Below, in pieces: positions 12,261 through 23,585 of a DNA stretch of 64,000 nucleotides. Both the position numbers and the translations under genes were made by a program. Source of the DNA: Chiridota heheva (Eukaryota > Echinodermata > Holothuroidea > Apodida > Chiridotidae); contig JAIGNY010001753.1 of assembly GCA_020152595.1 (NCBI GenBank), positions 1,895,501 through 1,959,500 of the forward strand, given 5' to 3'. The notes below the pieces were generated by a model that ran no database searches, was not told the origin of the DNA, and saw nothing but the letters and a program-made list of their open reading frames with translations. Every line of letters starts with the position of its first letter. Positions within the stretch are counted from its first letter, which is position 1.

Positions 12261-13260
12261 CGATGAGACTACTTCATTTTCGTCTTAGCCTTTTCCATGA
12301 ATGTTTAAAAGCTTCCCTAAGGTCGTCAACTTGTCCATGTATAGAGAGCTGGGTAAGAGTTTTTCTGTACTGTGATGAGTATTCTTACCATTGGGATCTA
12401 CTTATACAATTCCCTTACAGCGGTACAGTAAAAGCTGGGAGTCAAAGTAGAATACCATAGTAAGACTTTAATCCCCTAACTAGGTGTCCATCCTGCCTTA
12501 GCTGAAAGCAGGATTTGATAAAGGACTTTTATAAAGTGTTATTGATTAAAGGTGGTGGAGATTGAAAACCAGGCAGTGAGTAAGAAGGGACTGGAGAGAG
12601 AAAGTTGTAAGATAGGTAAAAGTGTTGTGAGATAGCTTGAAATAGATTTTTGAGAGGAAATTGTAACATTGTCAGGTGTGATTTCTGGAGAACTTTTTTT
12701 GTGTACAGCAGACTATCACAATGAAGAACATTTGACTTCTCTTCATTTTTTGACTCGACAGCTAAAGTCACGTCATAGAAAGTTCTCTGTCCTGGAGTGT
12801 CATCTCTTTTATTATTTTCTTGTCCAGGCGCCTGCATTTCTCTCCTGGAACCATGTCGCTTTGGCTCTGTATTGTTCCCCACTCACGATGGTAAACCTGA
12901 ATGATATCCATGATCATGCATATGAATATGTGCATGATTGCGATGTTAAATCCGTAATTACGAATTCGTAATCATACAGACTAAAAGCCGAAATGCAGAT
13001 TTCAATAACGGTTACAGATTATAAGTTTAACGATTAATTATGTATATAGTTTCAATACGACTGATCCTAACATGCATATGAAATTGTTTAGTTATCAGGT
13101 TGGAAAATTATGTTCATTATGGTTTTGTTTGGAAAGGTTAGATAAATATGGAGGACCTGCACCATGGGTATAAGCTGGATGACGAGCCCCTTATTTCATT
13201 AATGACATACAGGGGAGAAACAAACCAGTACACATACTTTTCACCTAAAAGGAAAGAAAA
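12261..13260. other. Unassigned region with a weak 117-codon minus-strand frame (12529-12882)
   Basis: This stretch is less AT-rich than its neighbours. The minus frame 12529-12882 starts at GTG, not ATG, and has mixed composition, but I recognise no domain. A 100-codon plus frame overlaps it (12669-12971). Either could contain a real exon, but nothing in the sequence shows it. Confidence 0.25.
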
Positions 13261-13450
13261 ATTTGAGACCATTAGAAATTTCCAATTCGTCATAAATGGT
13301 TTAAAATTATTTTAAATGGTTTCAATATTTTCCAGCTGTTTCCAAATGGTTTGTCAATTTCCCAAATGAGAAATTATCATTTTCCAATTGGGATTCTCAT
13401 TTCCAATAGGATTGAATCTCCATTTGAAACCATTTGGGATTGTGTTGGTC
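13261..13450. repeat. Degenerate TTTCCAAATGG-type repeats
   Basis: Short variants of ATTTCCAATTGGGA and AAATGGTTT recur many times. The same motif type reappears at about 14466-14530 and 15052-15140, where near-perfect palindromes occur. Confidence 0.6.
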
Positions 13451-14525
13451 CCACTTTGACTTTCAATTTGTTTTAAATGCATGGCGTTGAAATTTTCATA
13501 TGGGAATAATTTTTCCCAGGGATATGAATTAATTTTTCGGTCGTGGATTGAGAGCCACAACCAGTCTAGTAATGGAATCATCTACATGGGCTAAAAACGC
13601 CATCTTATGCCCTAACTTGCAATTTGATAATAATTACAAAGGTTCGTAAATGAAACTTATGATTTTAATGTAATTTGAAAAATATGAAATTTAATACTAC
13701 GTGATTAAGGAGGAAGTAGAAACATGAAAAATATAAAGGGATTATATCTAAAGTCTAATTTAAAATATGTATTGGGTTACTATACTATTATAGAAAAAGG
13801 TGAATAAATGTTTCGGGAGAAAGATTATTTCTGGCCTGTGAATTGACAAACAGACAAATATCAAACTCCTGGATACACGTATATTTAAATGCGTCAAAAC
13901 ATATCTCTTGTGAATGACTGCATAGAACTAGATGAACTCCCTGGTAGAACTAAATGACTGCAGGGGGTGAATTAAATGTGAAGTGATAGGGACACTATCA
14001 ATTGAAAAATGTATTTGCAAGAGTCTTCATTCAAACCTGCTAACTTTCTTTATTCTGAAGTCTACAGTTACGACAAGCCCTTTTAATAGTGCTATACTTG
14101 TTCAGTTAGAAAGTTTTATTCTCCAACTGCTAGACTTATATTTCCAAGTTGTAAGTTGATGTTATCGATTCTTCTTTGTGATGTTTAACTTAATTTTCTT
14201 CAAATCACCTATTTGAAATAAAAAGAGATGTGTGCATTTGAATGTAGCGTGTAGTAGGCCATATGCCTATGCTGTTTTCACGATACCAAATGTATGATAT
14301 ATTTTACAGTTGGTACACTATCCTGATGTAATATATCTTCATTGTTATTGTATTATACTGTCATTTTCGTTTCCATTCAGTATGTTTCCACTCAAAAATC
14401 TTAATTGAAAAGATAATGCTCTAAAATTTTTGGAGAAATGACTTATGTTTTAAAATGTGGTGTTGGATTTTCCAATTGTATCCAAGCGGGAATTTAAATT
14501 TCCAGTTGGAAATATTTAATTTGCA

Positions 14526-14945
14526 ATGGAAGGAGTCAAGCTAGTATGGTGTAGCTGGTTTATTTACATCAAAGATGCTTTCCCCCTGTACAACCTTCCC
14601 AGAGCTTCCCTCACTCCCCGCAACTCAATTGTCGACTTCTTCCAGAAAAACCCTCCGGATGAAATTATCTCCTTCCTTCATCTTGTTTTCCTCTACAACT
14701 ATATCTCAGTCCTCCTCTTTACCCCCCCTCCTTTTCCTCTTTCTCTCTCTACTGCTTTTTTTTCACCTATGCACCTCCTTTCTTGATCCCAGCTTTCTGA
14801 CTTTTTGTTCTTGTATTTCTCTTTCTCCTCTTGTTTTTTTTTCCTTCCTACCTCTTGACAGCTAGAAGGATCTAACCTCTGAGGCACAATTTGACCCTCG
14901 TTATCGTGGTGCTGTTAAGCCCTCATCAAACAAACAAACAACCAA
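14526..14945 (+). mobile_element. Possible LINE 3' end with (CAAA)n tail
   Basis: A pyrimidine-rich stretch (about 14640-14860) is followed by CCTCGTTATCGTGGTGCTG, TTAAGCCC and an (AAAC)n tail ending near 14945. That tail layout resembles the 3' ends of non-LTR retrotransposons in marine invertebrates. The 86-codon open frame at 14526-14786 may include a decayed LINE C-terminus, but no diagnostic motif is visible. Confidence 0.4.
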
Positions 14946-15051
14946 AGTCAAATAGCACCTATAATGATACTGAATGGCCTCCAAGCAAAACTGAATTTAT
15001 TCATTTTTCATAACAATTGTACTAATTCCATAATGTTTGTTTTTTAATGGT

Positions 15052-15140
15052 CCAAATTTCCAAATGGAAATATTCCATTTGGAACAATTAGGCTACAACC
15101 TAGTTGGATATTAATCCGAATTTCCAAATGGAAATGCAGA
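15052..15140. repeat. Palindromic TTTCCAAATGGAAAT motifs
   Basis: AATTTCCAAATGGAAAT occurs at about 15055 and again at about 15119, with ATTCCATTTGGAA between them. The motif is its own reverse complement over 14 bp and matches the degenerate repeats at 13261-13450. Confidence 0.7.
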
Positions 15141-15209
15141 CACTACAGCTATAGGCCTATGTTCTTTTCCATCTACAAATTTGGTTGTTTTGTTAAAGTC
15201 TGTAGACGT

Positions 15210-15425
15210 GTCATAGGGGCGACACTGGCTAAAATGAAGAGACCTCTATGACAGTGTAGTAAAGCCTCAGCTTTCTAATCTAGCGTCCCGTCTTCGATTT
15301 GGCGGTGAGTCTTCAACCAGTGCTCTGTGACTGGTTAATAAAACAGCCGAGGACGTCTTGACGTAAAAACTCCATGGAGGTCTGTTTGAACGTTATAAAC
15401 CTTAAACCAATCAACCAACCAAATT
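15210..15425 (+). mobile_element. Possible retroposon 3' end with (CCAA)n tail
   Basis: A less AT-rich segment (GATTTGGCGGTGAGTCTTC, GTGCTCTGTGACTGG, ATAAAACAGCCGAGGAC) ends in ACCTTAAACCAATCAACC and a short CCAA repeat, a layout typical of a retroposed element. I cannot assign a family. The overlapping 119-codon minus frame (15313-15672) shows no domain. Confidence 0.3.
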
Positions 15426-17455
15426 GCTTAAAACACTTAACAAGTATTTTATGAGTCGTAGAAATCCTTTGGTAAGGCCTCAAATCGGCTACAAATTGAC
15501 CATCTATAGCTCTGTTTTTTTTTTTTTTCCAGACATCAATATGCAAATATGAATAATTGTGTGTATGACTGGATATTTTGTTTTGTACATCCTTTGCTTT
15601 AAAATGTTTATAATGATAATAATATAAAGGAGCGCAGCAAATTTTGAACAAACGTGTTTGAATTTTAAACATAAAACAACCGAACTCTCGCAGAAGTTGT
15701 GTTTCTAATCAATTTCGGAATTACATGAAAAATAAGCTTTAGGATTTTACGCATGAAACCGACGTAAATCATTCGTGTTTTCTCGACTTGGATAGTAGAT
15801 GCTCATTACTTATAATTATTTAATGATGGAGTCTACTACAAGTGGTTGATTACTTTTGTACTAAATGTCTCCACAATATAGCTAGAGGTCGATGCCTAGG
15901 ATCAATTATGAAGTTATTATCACTCAATATGTAGATCACTTTGACGCAGATTGCTAACAAAATTAGTCTCTGGGAAAACCTAGGAGCACCCCCTTTCCTC
16001 CACGTGAAGTAGGTCACTCTGCGGAAGAAGAAAACGACTGCAATATATGAGTGAGTTAAGATCACTTAGGGGTAGTAGTAAGGTGGTATTGATTGCTGCG
16101 GCAATGGACAAGATGTAACATGTTAGTTGATTACAGCTAATAGATCGATGGCCCCGGACGCAGGTGTAAAATTGCTAAGCCCCAACGGGATCTTACCGCT
16201 CTGTTGCATAAACATGGTTTCGTACAAATGCAAATTGTTTTTTCAATCTTATGTTGGGAATTGGGTTACTACACAAGATTTATTTACGTATTAAACGTGT
16301 GCCGGAACTCAGAGGTAACGTTAGTTTACGTAGATGAAGACATATCTGCTTATCTTCGTCGGTAGATATCTTAGAACAAATACAATACACGAAGAAACGT
16401 TGTGACTTTCTGTAAGAAACGGAAAATACTTTTTGCTTCTCCACTGTCGAGATTTGAAGGAATAATTTCGCTGAAGAGTTATAAAACTTGCGTCCTTAGT
16501 CGAAAGACTGGCAATTTAAGTATAACTCATGACACAATATCTGGTCACGGCCAGCCTCAAATGGTCACAACAAATTTGAAACGCAGGGAGAAAATATATG
16601 CTATCAATGTGATACTGTATTTTTGCTTCATCATAATTCCACACAAAAAAGTTGGCGAAAACAAACTATTCTTACCTAATATTGTTTTCAGCAAATAGTA
16701 TTCGAAATATGTCCATCAAGTTAATCAAGGAATGATGTGTGTGGGTGTGTGTGCTAATGTCCAAATACTTCTTAGAAATTTCTTTATATCTACCATGTAA
16801 ACTTATAAAGGTATTGGCAATGTATCAATCTGTCAATAGATAGAAGTCAGCAAAAACACAATTATAACGAAATAACTTGCTAATCTTGTGCTGTTTAAAA
16901 ATATCGAGTTTGTGATGTATCAATAGATCAATAGTTTCTTTTAAGTATCAATGCAATGGTCTACTTTTCGCAAGTCAAATGTCATTTTTTAAATGTTAAT
17001 ATATCGTGACAATAATTATTCAAACTAATTTTAATTATCTGCTGATTAAAACATTTTTTTTCAAAAATTACTTTGAAGATAAATCACCAACTTCACAATA
17101 TTGTTATACTAATATGCTTTTCATTAGTCAGATAACATCTAACTGTAGTATACGCTATAGCCACTACATGGCTGCCATACTGAGTGAGGCGTTTATCTCT
17201 CATAGTGCTATACCTTATGCTTAAAGCCACAGATATGTTTAAATGAAAAGCTTTTTCACGTTGAAGCGAAAACAAACAAAAATGTTTTATTATGAGATTT
17301 TCCCACAAATGTACATAAAATGTATAGGGTGTTAGTAGAATTTATATTATTCGTACAATCTTCGATATTTGGTCGCTTGTAGAAAGAAATAATCCCGTTG
17401 TCGAACAGTGTGCCTATGAAATGCTTATATGTAACTACGGGAATATTCCTGTACA
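15426..17455. other. No gene seen
   Basis: AT-rich sequence with short frames; the 98-codon frame at 16402-16698 has no recognisable domain. A small GC-richer patch at about 16140-16200 is not explained. Confidence 0.45.
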
Positions 17456-17861
17456 GAAATAGTTCAGAGGTCAAGCAGGAACTCAAAGGAAATAAAATGG
17501 TGAAGAAAGTTTTCCGTTAACAGCTTAAGGAGATTCAAGTTTGGTATCATTTGTGTTGAAACGATTGAAATCAGACTAGTTGTGATATTACAACCTCAGA
17601 TTCCTCAAAGTCTTTATGTATTCATTATATTTATTTTGCAATTCTGTGGCTTAAAAACCATTAGATATGTTGGCTGGTTGGGAAAGTAGTAAAACCGAAT
17701 ACAGCACGGGTAATCATACACATGAAGAAACAAAGTTATAATAATTTTTTTTTCAAAGTTTACATCACAATTGTTATGAATGTGAGGAAGAGAGCATCAA
17801 CCTTCTACAGTAGACTTACTGCATCAGTCATATCTACACAGGTGAGATATAACTTTGATGA

Positions 17862-18326
17862 AAGATTAATAGAGCAGCGCGTCTGATATTCGGTGTTGGT
17901 AGACAAACTGATCCAGGTCCATTGATCAGCAAGCTACACTGGCTACCAATATCAAAACGGGTCACCTACAAAACACTACTCTTTATCTACAAAATCCTGA
18001 ATGGTGAGGCGCCTTGGTATTTAAAGGATATGATCAAGATAAGAAAACCCGCACGTTAACTCAGATCGAGTAATGACTCCACCCGACTTCACATACCCAT
18101 ATCCAATTCTGCCATAGGTGACAAAAGATTTGAAATACTTGCATCCAGATCCTGGAACACTTTACCCACCTACATGAGAACTTCTTCATCCACCACAGTA
18201 TTAAAAAAAACTCTTAAAGACCCACTTATTTTGATATTTTTCATTTTGTTTTATTTTACTTTGTAAGCGCCATGGTACTTTGGTGAATGGCGTATTTAAA
18301 TAACATTTATTATTATTATTATTATT
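17862..18326 (+). pseudogene. CR1/L2-like LINE reverse-transcriptase ORF, 3' fragment
   Basis: One frame from 17868 reads NRAARLIFGVGRQT, then HWLPISKRVTYKTLLFIYK, then LNGEAPWYLKDM up to a stop at 18057-18059. The same frame continues after the stop with LRSSNDSTRLHIP, then RFEILASRSWNTLPTYM and VLKKTLKDPL. This order (RAARL, LHWLP, YKTLLFIYK, LNG.AP.YL, then a W.LP block and a final LK..L.) is the well-known C-terminal end of CR1/L2-type LINE ORF2. It is followed by an untranslated end and a (TTA)n microsatellite at about 18300-18326, the usual 3' tail. The piece is strongly 5'-truncated and has an internal stop, so it is dead. It lies inside MITE copy 2. Confidence 0.88.
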
Positions 18327-18332
18327 ATCATT

Positions 18333-18650
18333 ATGTTGAGGCAGTGTTTATATGTGTATTTAATGCATGTGGCAAAGGACTTTGACACGAGTGGAATGGC
18401 CCGACTTTAGGAGGGTCATTTGCGAGTGCAAAGTCCTTTAAACCATGCGTCAAATACGCATATAAACACGATGCCAAAACATTAACATTTTAATACAAAT
18501 TTCGTGTTAGATTGTTTAAAATGCATAAAAAAATACAAGTAAAAAGAATGAAAAACGAGAAAAGTTTACATATATTGTGTCAGTTTATTAAGAAAGTTAC
18601 CTGTTTTGAAAATGGAATAAACCAAATAATTATGGTCGTGCATTAAGGTG
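18333..18650. mobile_element. Foldback element, copy 1
   Basis: The first 130 bp form an imperfect palindrome: GTGTTTATATGTGTATTTAA, GCATGTGGCAAAGGACTTTG and GGCCCGACTTTAGGAGG pair with the inverted right half ending GCGTCAAATACGCATATAAACAC. The remaining AT-rich part (TTAGATTGTTTAAAATGCAT, GAAAAGTTTACATATAT, GTCGTGCATTAA) matches the downstream part of copy 2 at 61571. It starts directly after the (TTA)n tail of the LINE fragment. No open frame. Family unknown to me. Confidence 0.8.
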
Positions 18651-18797
18651 ATTTAGTGTACGTGGTCATACCAATGCAAATACTTAATATAAATTTTATA
18701 GACTTGAATATCTCCTTAAAGGAAAAAGATATTGTATTGACTTCTAAATTCCTCTTTCATATCAGATTAACTTGCTTGACCATTAAATTAATCCTCT

Positions 18798-19322
18798 ACT
18801 AATATATCCGTCGAAAATGTAATCGCTCTCTTATTCATTTTAGTTCCCAAACGGATGTGATCACAAATCCAACTTAACTTAAGGTAAAACTCAGATGAAC
18901 TTCCTCTGCAATTCTTACAAGTCTATTATTATTCTCTATTTCTTTATTTATTCTTGAGATTATAGATCGGTCAAGAAGCAGGTTGTTACATTTTATAAAG
19001 CATATTGTAATATAAATGCATTTCATGTATACTTTGTCTCATGTTTCACCAGACTGCCAGACATCATTCATAATTGGTTTGTAGTGTAAGCATAAAGTTG
19101 TATTTAGAGTACACCGAACGGTCATTCTTTTGTGCTTTAATCGAATTTGTCTAAGGTTTAAGTAGATCACTTCCCTAATCTTTTAAATTAAATGCATTAC
19201 TCGTTCCTCAAATGTCGGGCATGCAACAAATATGCAGTTTCCATGTTAAAGAATTAGTTTAGTGATCATATATATCTTCTTCTATAGAAGTGATAAAGAA
19301 ATGCGAAGAATTATTTCTTTAC
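18798..19322. other. No gene seen
   Basis: AT-rich. AAAGAATTAGTTTAGTGATCA near 19247 resembles the end of the long-TIR MITE family and may be a decayed end fragment. Confidence 0.4.
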
Positions 19323-19869
19323 CAGTTCTGTTCGTACTTCCGATCGGGAGATCTCAGAGTTCGTCCGTTCGGGAGATCGGGACATGCGCAGTACGAATTT
19401 ATTCTGTAATTAAGTTTCGCCATAGTCTTTGATGTTGTTGCTTTATGTGTGTATCATTTCTTAACACTCCGTTTTATTCAAATAAAATGACGTTACAAAA
19501 GTTAGATTTTGTTACAATCTTAGTAAAAAATAATTCCCAAACAAAACTTCAATCTTGTGAAAGCGAGACTGCCTAACAGAAACACATAATAAGAAGTCAC
19601 CACTTTTCTTCAAATTTCTCGAAAATTCAACGGTATATTTTAAAAGCGCACAGTGGAAAGATAATTCATAAGCCATTATTTGATATTGTGTAGAAAAAAT
19701 GGAACCTTTCGCAGTGGTTAATTTACCCGCGCTCGAAATTGATCTAATTCTTATATGATTCCTATACAAAATGTAAATTTAGATAGATGCATTGTGGGAC
19801 ACTTCCGTAAAGTATCTCCTAATCGGAAGACCAAAAATGTTTTCCCGATCGGAAGTACGAGCCGTACTG
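19323..19869. mobile_element. 547-bp TIR element, non-autonomous
   Basis: The left end CAGTTCTGTTCGTACTTCC followed by GATCGGGA matches the inverted right end CAGTACGGCTCGTACTTCC followed by GATCGGGA, with few mismatches over 27 bp and weaker similarity to about 60 bp. The flanks share TTTAC immediately outside both ends, or TTTACCAG if the end is placed three bases further in, so the target-site duplication could be 5 or 8 bp. The only internal frame (19512-19769, minus) shows no transposase motif. Confidence 0.75.
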
Positions 19870-20047
19870 TTTACCAGGATCATATTTTGAACACGCTCTT
19901 CACCTTTCCTATCATTATATTCTCCTCTGTTACATAAGATGCAAATGATTGTCCAATGAAATTATCCTTTATATGACTGGAAAAAACAATTAACGTCTCT
20001 GAGTTACGAAATAAGCTACACCCACCATAGCAACGCGGGGGCAAACA

Positions 20048-20262
20048 AACCTCAAATCCATAATCGTACATTACCAATGCATTGACATTTAGATGTTCGC
20101 GAGGCCTGCCGCAAGCTTTGATCCATTTATGGCACTTCTCTGGATCTTCAGACTTTTTAGCAAAAGGGATAAACAAAATTCAGTTTGCTAAGTGTTCTGG
20201 GTAACAACAATCAGATTTACAAACCCCGCAGCGGACCCGTAAGCGCAGTTTTTACTCGCCAT
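20048..20262 (-). pseudogene. THAP zinc-finger domain remnant
   Basis: Read on the minus strand from an ATG at 20260-20262: MASKNCAYGS, then a shift of frame, CKSDCCYPEHLAN, a stop, ILFIPFAKKSEDPEKCHKW and IKACGRPREHLNVNA, then GFEVC. The order of an N-terminal C-A-Y-G, C-K-S-D, F-I-P-F, E-K-C-x-x-W-I-K, A-C-G-R-P and a late V-C is the layout of a THAP (C2CH, DNA-binding) domain as found in animal THAP proteins and in transposases derived from them. It is broken three ways: about 11 extra bases between CAYGS and CKSD, an in-frame stop before ILFIPF, and replacement of the final C-x-x-H-F by CLPPRC. Most likely a dead transposase or host-gene copy. The rest of the protein is not recognisable downstream. 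Confidence 0.72.
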
Positions 20263-20859
20263 TTTGCCGTCACTCAGTCTGTGTGTGCAGAATTTTGTTT
20301 TGTACAGCAAATTGCATTGACTACGTGAGCGCGCACAGCTAGCTTGTTGTAATGTATCAGTACCGCGTAGGATGTTTGCCCCCACTTAGTTACATAGATT
20401 TTATTGCTAAACAAATTCATGCGGTGATTGGTTGAAAAAGCTGTCATTCAACTAACTCAGACAGGTTCATTCTTACAGCTTTGGAAATTTTCGGGCCTTA
20501 CTGCTTGAATAAATCACACATATAGTTTTGATGTCACCAAGATATCTCTTAATATTTGTAAGTATAGGCCTATCACACAGCTCTAGTAAATTGTATGCGT
20601 TATTGTATACGATTTTACTCAGAATCTGGTGCTTTTTCATTAATGCATGAATAACATAGTTTATGAATACGTAGAAGTAATATAAGTCAACTGCTAAAAA
20701 TTTCATCAAATACTATGAAAACAGCAAAACATTCACCAACCTACAGAGGTATATGTCATAGGCGTCACCAGAGAATATAAAAGGGGTGGAATCGCAAAAT
20801 AATGGCGTTCTACTTTAAAGGAGCGTTAACGCCTTTCCTCGCGCGAAGTGCAAGATAAT
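20263..20859. other. No gene seen
   Basis: GTTTGCCCCC near 20369 recurs inverted near 20037, on either side of the THAP remnant, which might reflect a transposon end pair. CATAGGCGTCACC at 20757-20769 recurs inverted at 23840-23852. Confidence 0.4.
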
Positions 20860-20990
20860 CGGCAGGGGGCTCGCTTAAGGGCCCCTGGTGGGGTCCACGG
20901 ACAAAGCCCCGGTGGGGGTCCTGGGGCGAAGCCTCCGGATGCTCTGCGATTTTACTCATTATGAGGACCTAAAAGTGGATGGAATTTGAC
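20860..20990 (+). repeat. Interspersed GC-rich repeat, copy 1
   Basis: GGGGCGAAGCCTCCGGATGC, TCTGCGATTTTACTCATT and ATGAGGACCTAAAAGTGGA with GGAATTTGACA match, in order, the segment at 23465-23585. Probably part of a transposon family; no open frame. Confidence 0.75.
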
Positions 20991-22439
20991 ACGTTTTTAT
21001 GTAAGCTTGCATACTTTTTTCTACGCACCTGGGGTATCATTGTATCAGTTCAGAAAGTTTTGAGTGCCGCACATCTTATTTCTATGCTTCCTGTGATTAT
21101 AGTATATTTGCTGTTAGGAACTAGACCTATATACCTGTATACCATGACATATATTCATAGCCTTGCTTACTAACATATAGGTACAATCACGGGGGTTCAT
21201 GGGCGGATAGTCCAGGGACTCGCTTTGTGAGTAGAGGAGTGAGGGTCCATGCAGTCATTACAGTATCCGCCCCTTGAACACTACTCCATCCTGGTTTTCT
21301 GTGCCTGTGGCATTCTAGTAACCGCATAACCGATTACGTGACATTGACAAGCAGTCACTGAAAAGTTCGGGTTTCCTATTTCATTTCCACGTTACTCCAC
21401 CTCGTATTGTGACAAAATTTGTGGTCAAATGATTGCGTACATGATTAACTCGTTGAGAGAATGTCCTTGAAACGGGATGAAAATGACAGTGGCAGTTTCA
21501 TCCCGTCCGTGTTTCAAGAGGCGCTTTCTTTAAATGGGGGCCGGGGGAAACACCTCCCCCTTCGCGAAGCTTTATGGGGGGCGCTGTATGCTCAAGGGGC
21601 GCCAAAATAGTCCTACAAATATATCTTGGTAGGCCCTGGGAAAATGTATGTGTTGATCAATAACTTCTTCTTATAGGCCCATACTATTTGCACGTAATAT
21701 TCCATTTTTGTCGTCCAAAAGCGCATACAATTTCCGGGGACTTCACCCCGAACGCAACCATTGGCACTCGAGCGGATCCTTGTATTTCGCGCCTAGACAA
21801 TAGAAGATGCATGGAGATAGCTCGTCAGCAATATTTAATATCTGCCCCTACCATGAAGGGCAGCAATTTTTTTTAAATACAGCTGGTAAAAGCTTTTCGA
21901 GAGGGCGCCGAATGCTCACATGGGTGCAAAAACAAAGTCTTGATAATATATTCTTATACATTTTCTATTCTCAACGCTGTAAATGTTTTCTCTCAAAGCT
22001 TTATTGTTACATCAAAAACATGAAAACCATCCCTTAGACCCAAACTAAAGACACATATTGTAGTCAATGGGATCCTACGTTTAAACAATTGTTCCAAAAA
22101 ATATATATATATATATATATATACCTTTTAACTAATTTTAATGTGGAATTGAAATCAAGCTAGAAAACGCCTAGCAGGACGTCAAGCCTGGATTAATCAT
22201 TTTTCTGCTATCCCCAGCGCCCCTACCTGCAGCTTCTCCCCATAGATGTGACACATTTTAAAGCCCTTTTCTACAAACAAAACCACAAAAAAAAAACGTA
22301 TGCCCGGTAGGCCTATGTATCCCAACCGGTTCTTCGCGACCTTAGCTCCTATATCATGCCTATAGTGTTAACACAATTTTAAGCAAGTACCAGTTCCTCC
22401 CCCGCTCCCTTCCCTCTTCCCCTACTCCCTCCCCTCCTT
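20991..22439. other. GC-variable transposon debris, no gene seen
   Basis: GTTCATGGGCGGATA (about 21197) is inverted as TATCCGCCCCTTGAAC (about 21266), suggesting a small hairpin element. GGGGGCGCTGTATGCTCA (about 21576) is echoed by GAGGGCGCCGAATGCTCA (about 21900). An (AT)n run lies at about 22098-22124. No coding sequence recognised. Confidence 0.45.
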
Positions 22440-23290
22440 TGTTTAATTTCTGCAGGAAATCTTCAATTTCGAAAAATCTTCTTAGATCTTTGGGAATTCT
22501 TCAATTTTGGGGAAATTTCTTTCATTTTCCGGATTTTTTTTTCAATTTTGGAGAAATTTTCTTCAATTTTGGAAAATGTCCTTTAAATTCGGTAAAATTT
22601 GCTTCCATTTTCGTGAAAATTCCATTCATTGGTGGTTTTTTTTTTTCAACGTTAAGAAATTGTCTTCAATTTTTTGAAAATTTTCGTCAATTTTCGGCTT
22701 TTTGGGGGAATTGTTTTTCAATTTTCGTGAAATTTCCCTCATTTTGGGGTATTTTCTTCAATATTTAGAATTTCTTTTTCAATTTTGGAAAAATTTTCTT
22801 TATTTTCGGAAAACTTTTTTTATTATCAGGAAAATTTGCTTCCATTTTCGTAAAATTTCCCTCATTTGCAGGATATTTTCTTCAATATTTAAGAAATTTG
22901 GTTTAACTTAAGTAAAATTTACCTCATTCTGCAAAAATTTATTTTCAATTTTCAAAAAATTTCTTCCATTCTCGTCATTTGGGAAAATATTTTTTCAATT
23001 TTGTGAAATTTCATTAATTTTGGGAATATTTTCTTCAATATTAAGGAAGTTTTTTTTCAATTTTCGTAAAATTTCCTTGTTTTCTTAAGTTTGTGATAAT
23101 TGTTTTTAAAATTTCAGGATATTTCCTTCCATTTTCGGCATTTTGAGAAATTTTCTTCAATTTTCGTGAAATTTCCTTCATTTGTGGGATATTTTCTTTA
23201 ATATTTAGGAAGTTTTTCTTCAATTTTGGGAAATTTTCTTCATTCTGCGGAAGTTTATTTTATTTCCGGAAAATTTTCTTTATCCCTAGA
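22440..23290 (+). repeat. Degenerate TTCAATTTTGGAAATTTTC-type array, plus orientation
   Basis: Dozens of variants of AATTTTCTTCAATTTTCGG and AAATTTCCTTCATTTTGGG follow each other with no fixed period. The frames of 60-109 codons here (for example 22439-22768, rich in F, N, I and K) are translations of the repeat. The same motif, inverted or direct, fills parts of 24530-24880, 26750-27050 and 32930-33590. Confidence 0.8.
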
Positions 23291-23369
23291 ATTTAAATAC
23301 TGATTTTATGCAATTTCTTAAACGGTGCATGCCAATTTAGATCTAAAGACACGTTTTACCTAAGAGCTT

Positions 23370-23464
23370 TTTTTTATTTAGGGGGGGGGGGCGCCAAAAT
23401 GTTCTTGACCCCCATGTTCTTGCCCTCCCCCTCCTCAAGTGAAACATGACCCACCACGCCACTG
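23370..23464. mobile_element. Right end of a hAT-like element
   Basis: A G-run and GGCGCCAAAATGTTC are followed by a C-rich arm and GTGAAACATGACCCACCACG ending in CCACTG at 23464. The reverse complement, CAGTGGCGTGGTGGGTCATG, is the left end found at 34361, so the two are inverted members of one family. The matching left end of this copy was not found. Confidence 0.6.
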
Positions 23465-23585
23465 GGCCCAGGGGCTTGCTTTGGGGAACCCTGGGCAAAG
23501 CCTCGGTGGAGGGGCAAAGCCACCGGAAGCTCTGCGGTTAGTCATTTTGAGGACCTAAAAGAGGATGAAATTTGACATAATTTTA
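23465..23585 (+). repeat. Interspersed GC-rich repeat, copy 2
   Basis: GGGGCAAAGCCACCGGAAGC, TCTGCGGTTAGTCATTTT, GAGGACCTAAAAGAGGATGA and AATTTGACA match copy 1 (20860-20990) in the same orientation. Confidence 0.75.

Larger units (their letters stand above)
17456..18797 (-). mobile_element. Long-TIR MITE, copy 2, split by nested insertions
   Basis: From about 17456 to 17860 the sequence follows the reverse complement of copy 1 (10995-11545) through its right arm and interior: AGTTCAGAGGTCAAGCA, GGTATCATTTGTGTTGAAACG, ACTAGTTGTGATATTACA, CAGATTCCTCAAAGT, then CTACAGTAGACTTACT and CATCAGTCATATCTA. The expected other arm is missing there but appears at about 18697-18797 (GACTTGAATATCTCCTTAAA through CCTCTTTCATATCAG to GCTTGACCATTAAATTAATC). 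The gap is filled by a LINE fragment and a foldback element, so one MITE has been split by later insertions. Confidence 0.7.

Noticed and set aside
12529..12971. 117-codon minus frame and overlapping 100-codon plus frame
   Set aside because: The minus frame lacks an ATG at its start and neither shows a known motif. A resemblance to the start of a BTB domain (FYDVTLAVE) did not continue past a few residues.
15313..15672. 119-codon minus frame
   Set aside because: It overlaps a retroposon-like 3' end on the other strand and shows no domain.
22439..22911. 109-codon and 69-codon F/N/I-rich frames that could look like a membrane protein
   Set aside because: They are direct translations of the degenerate TTCAATTTTGG array.
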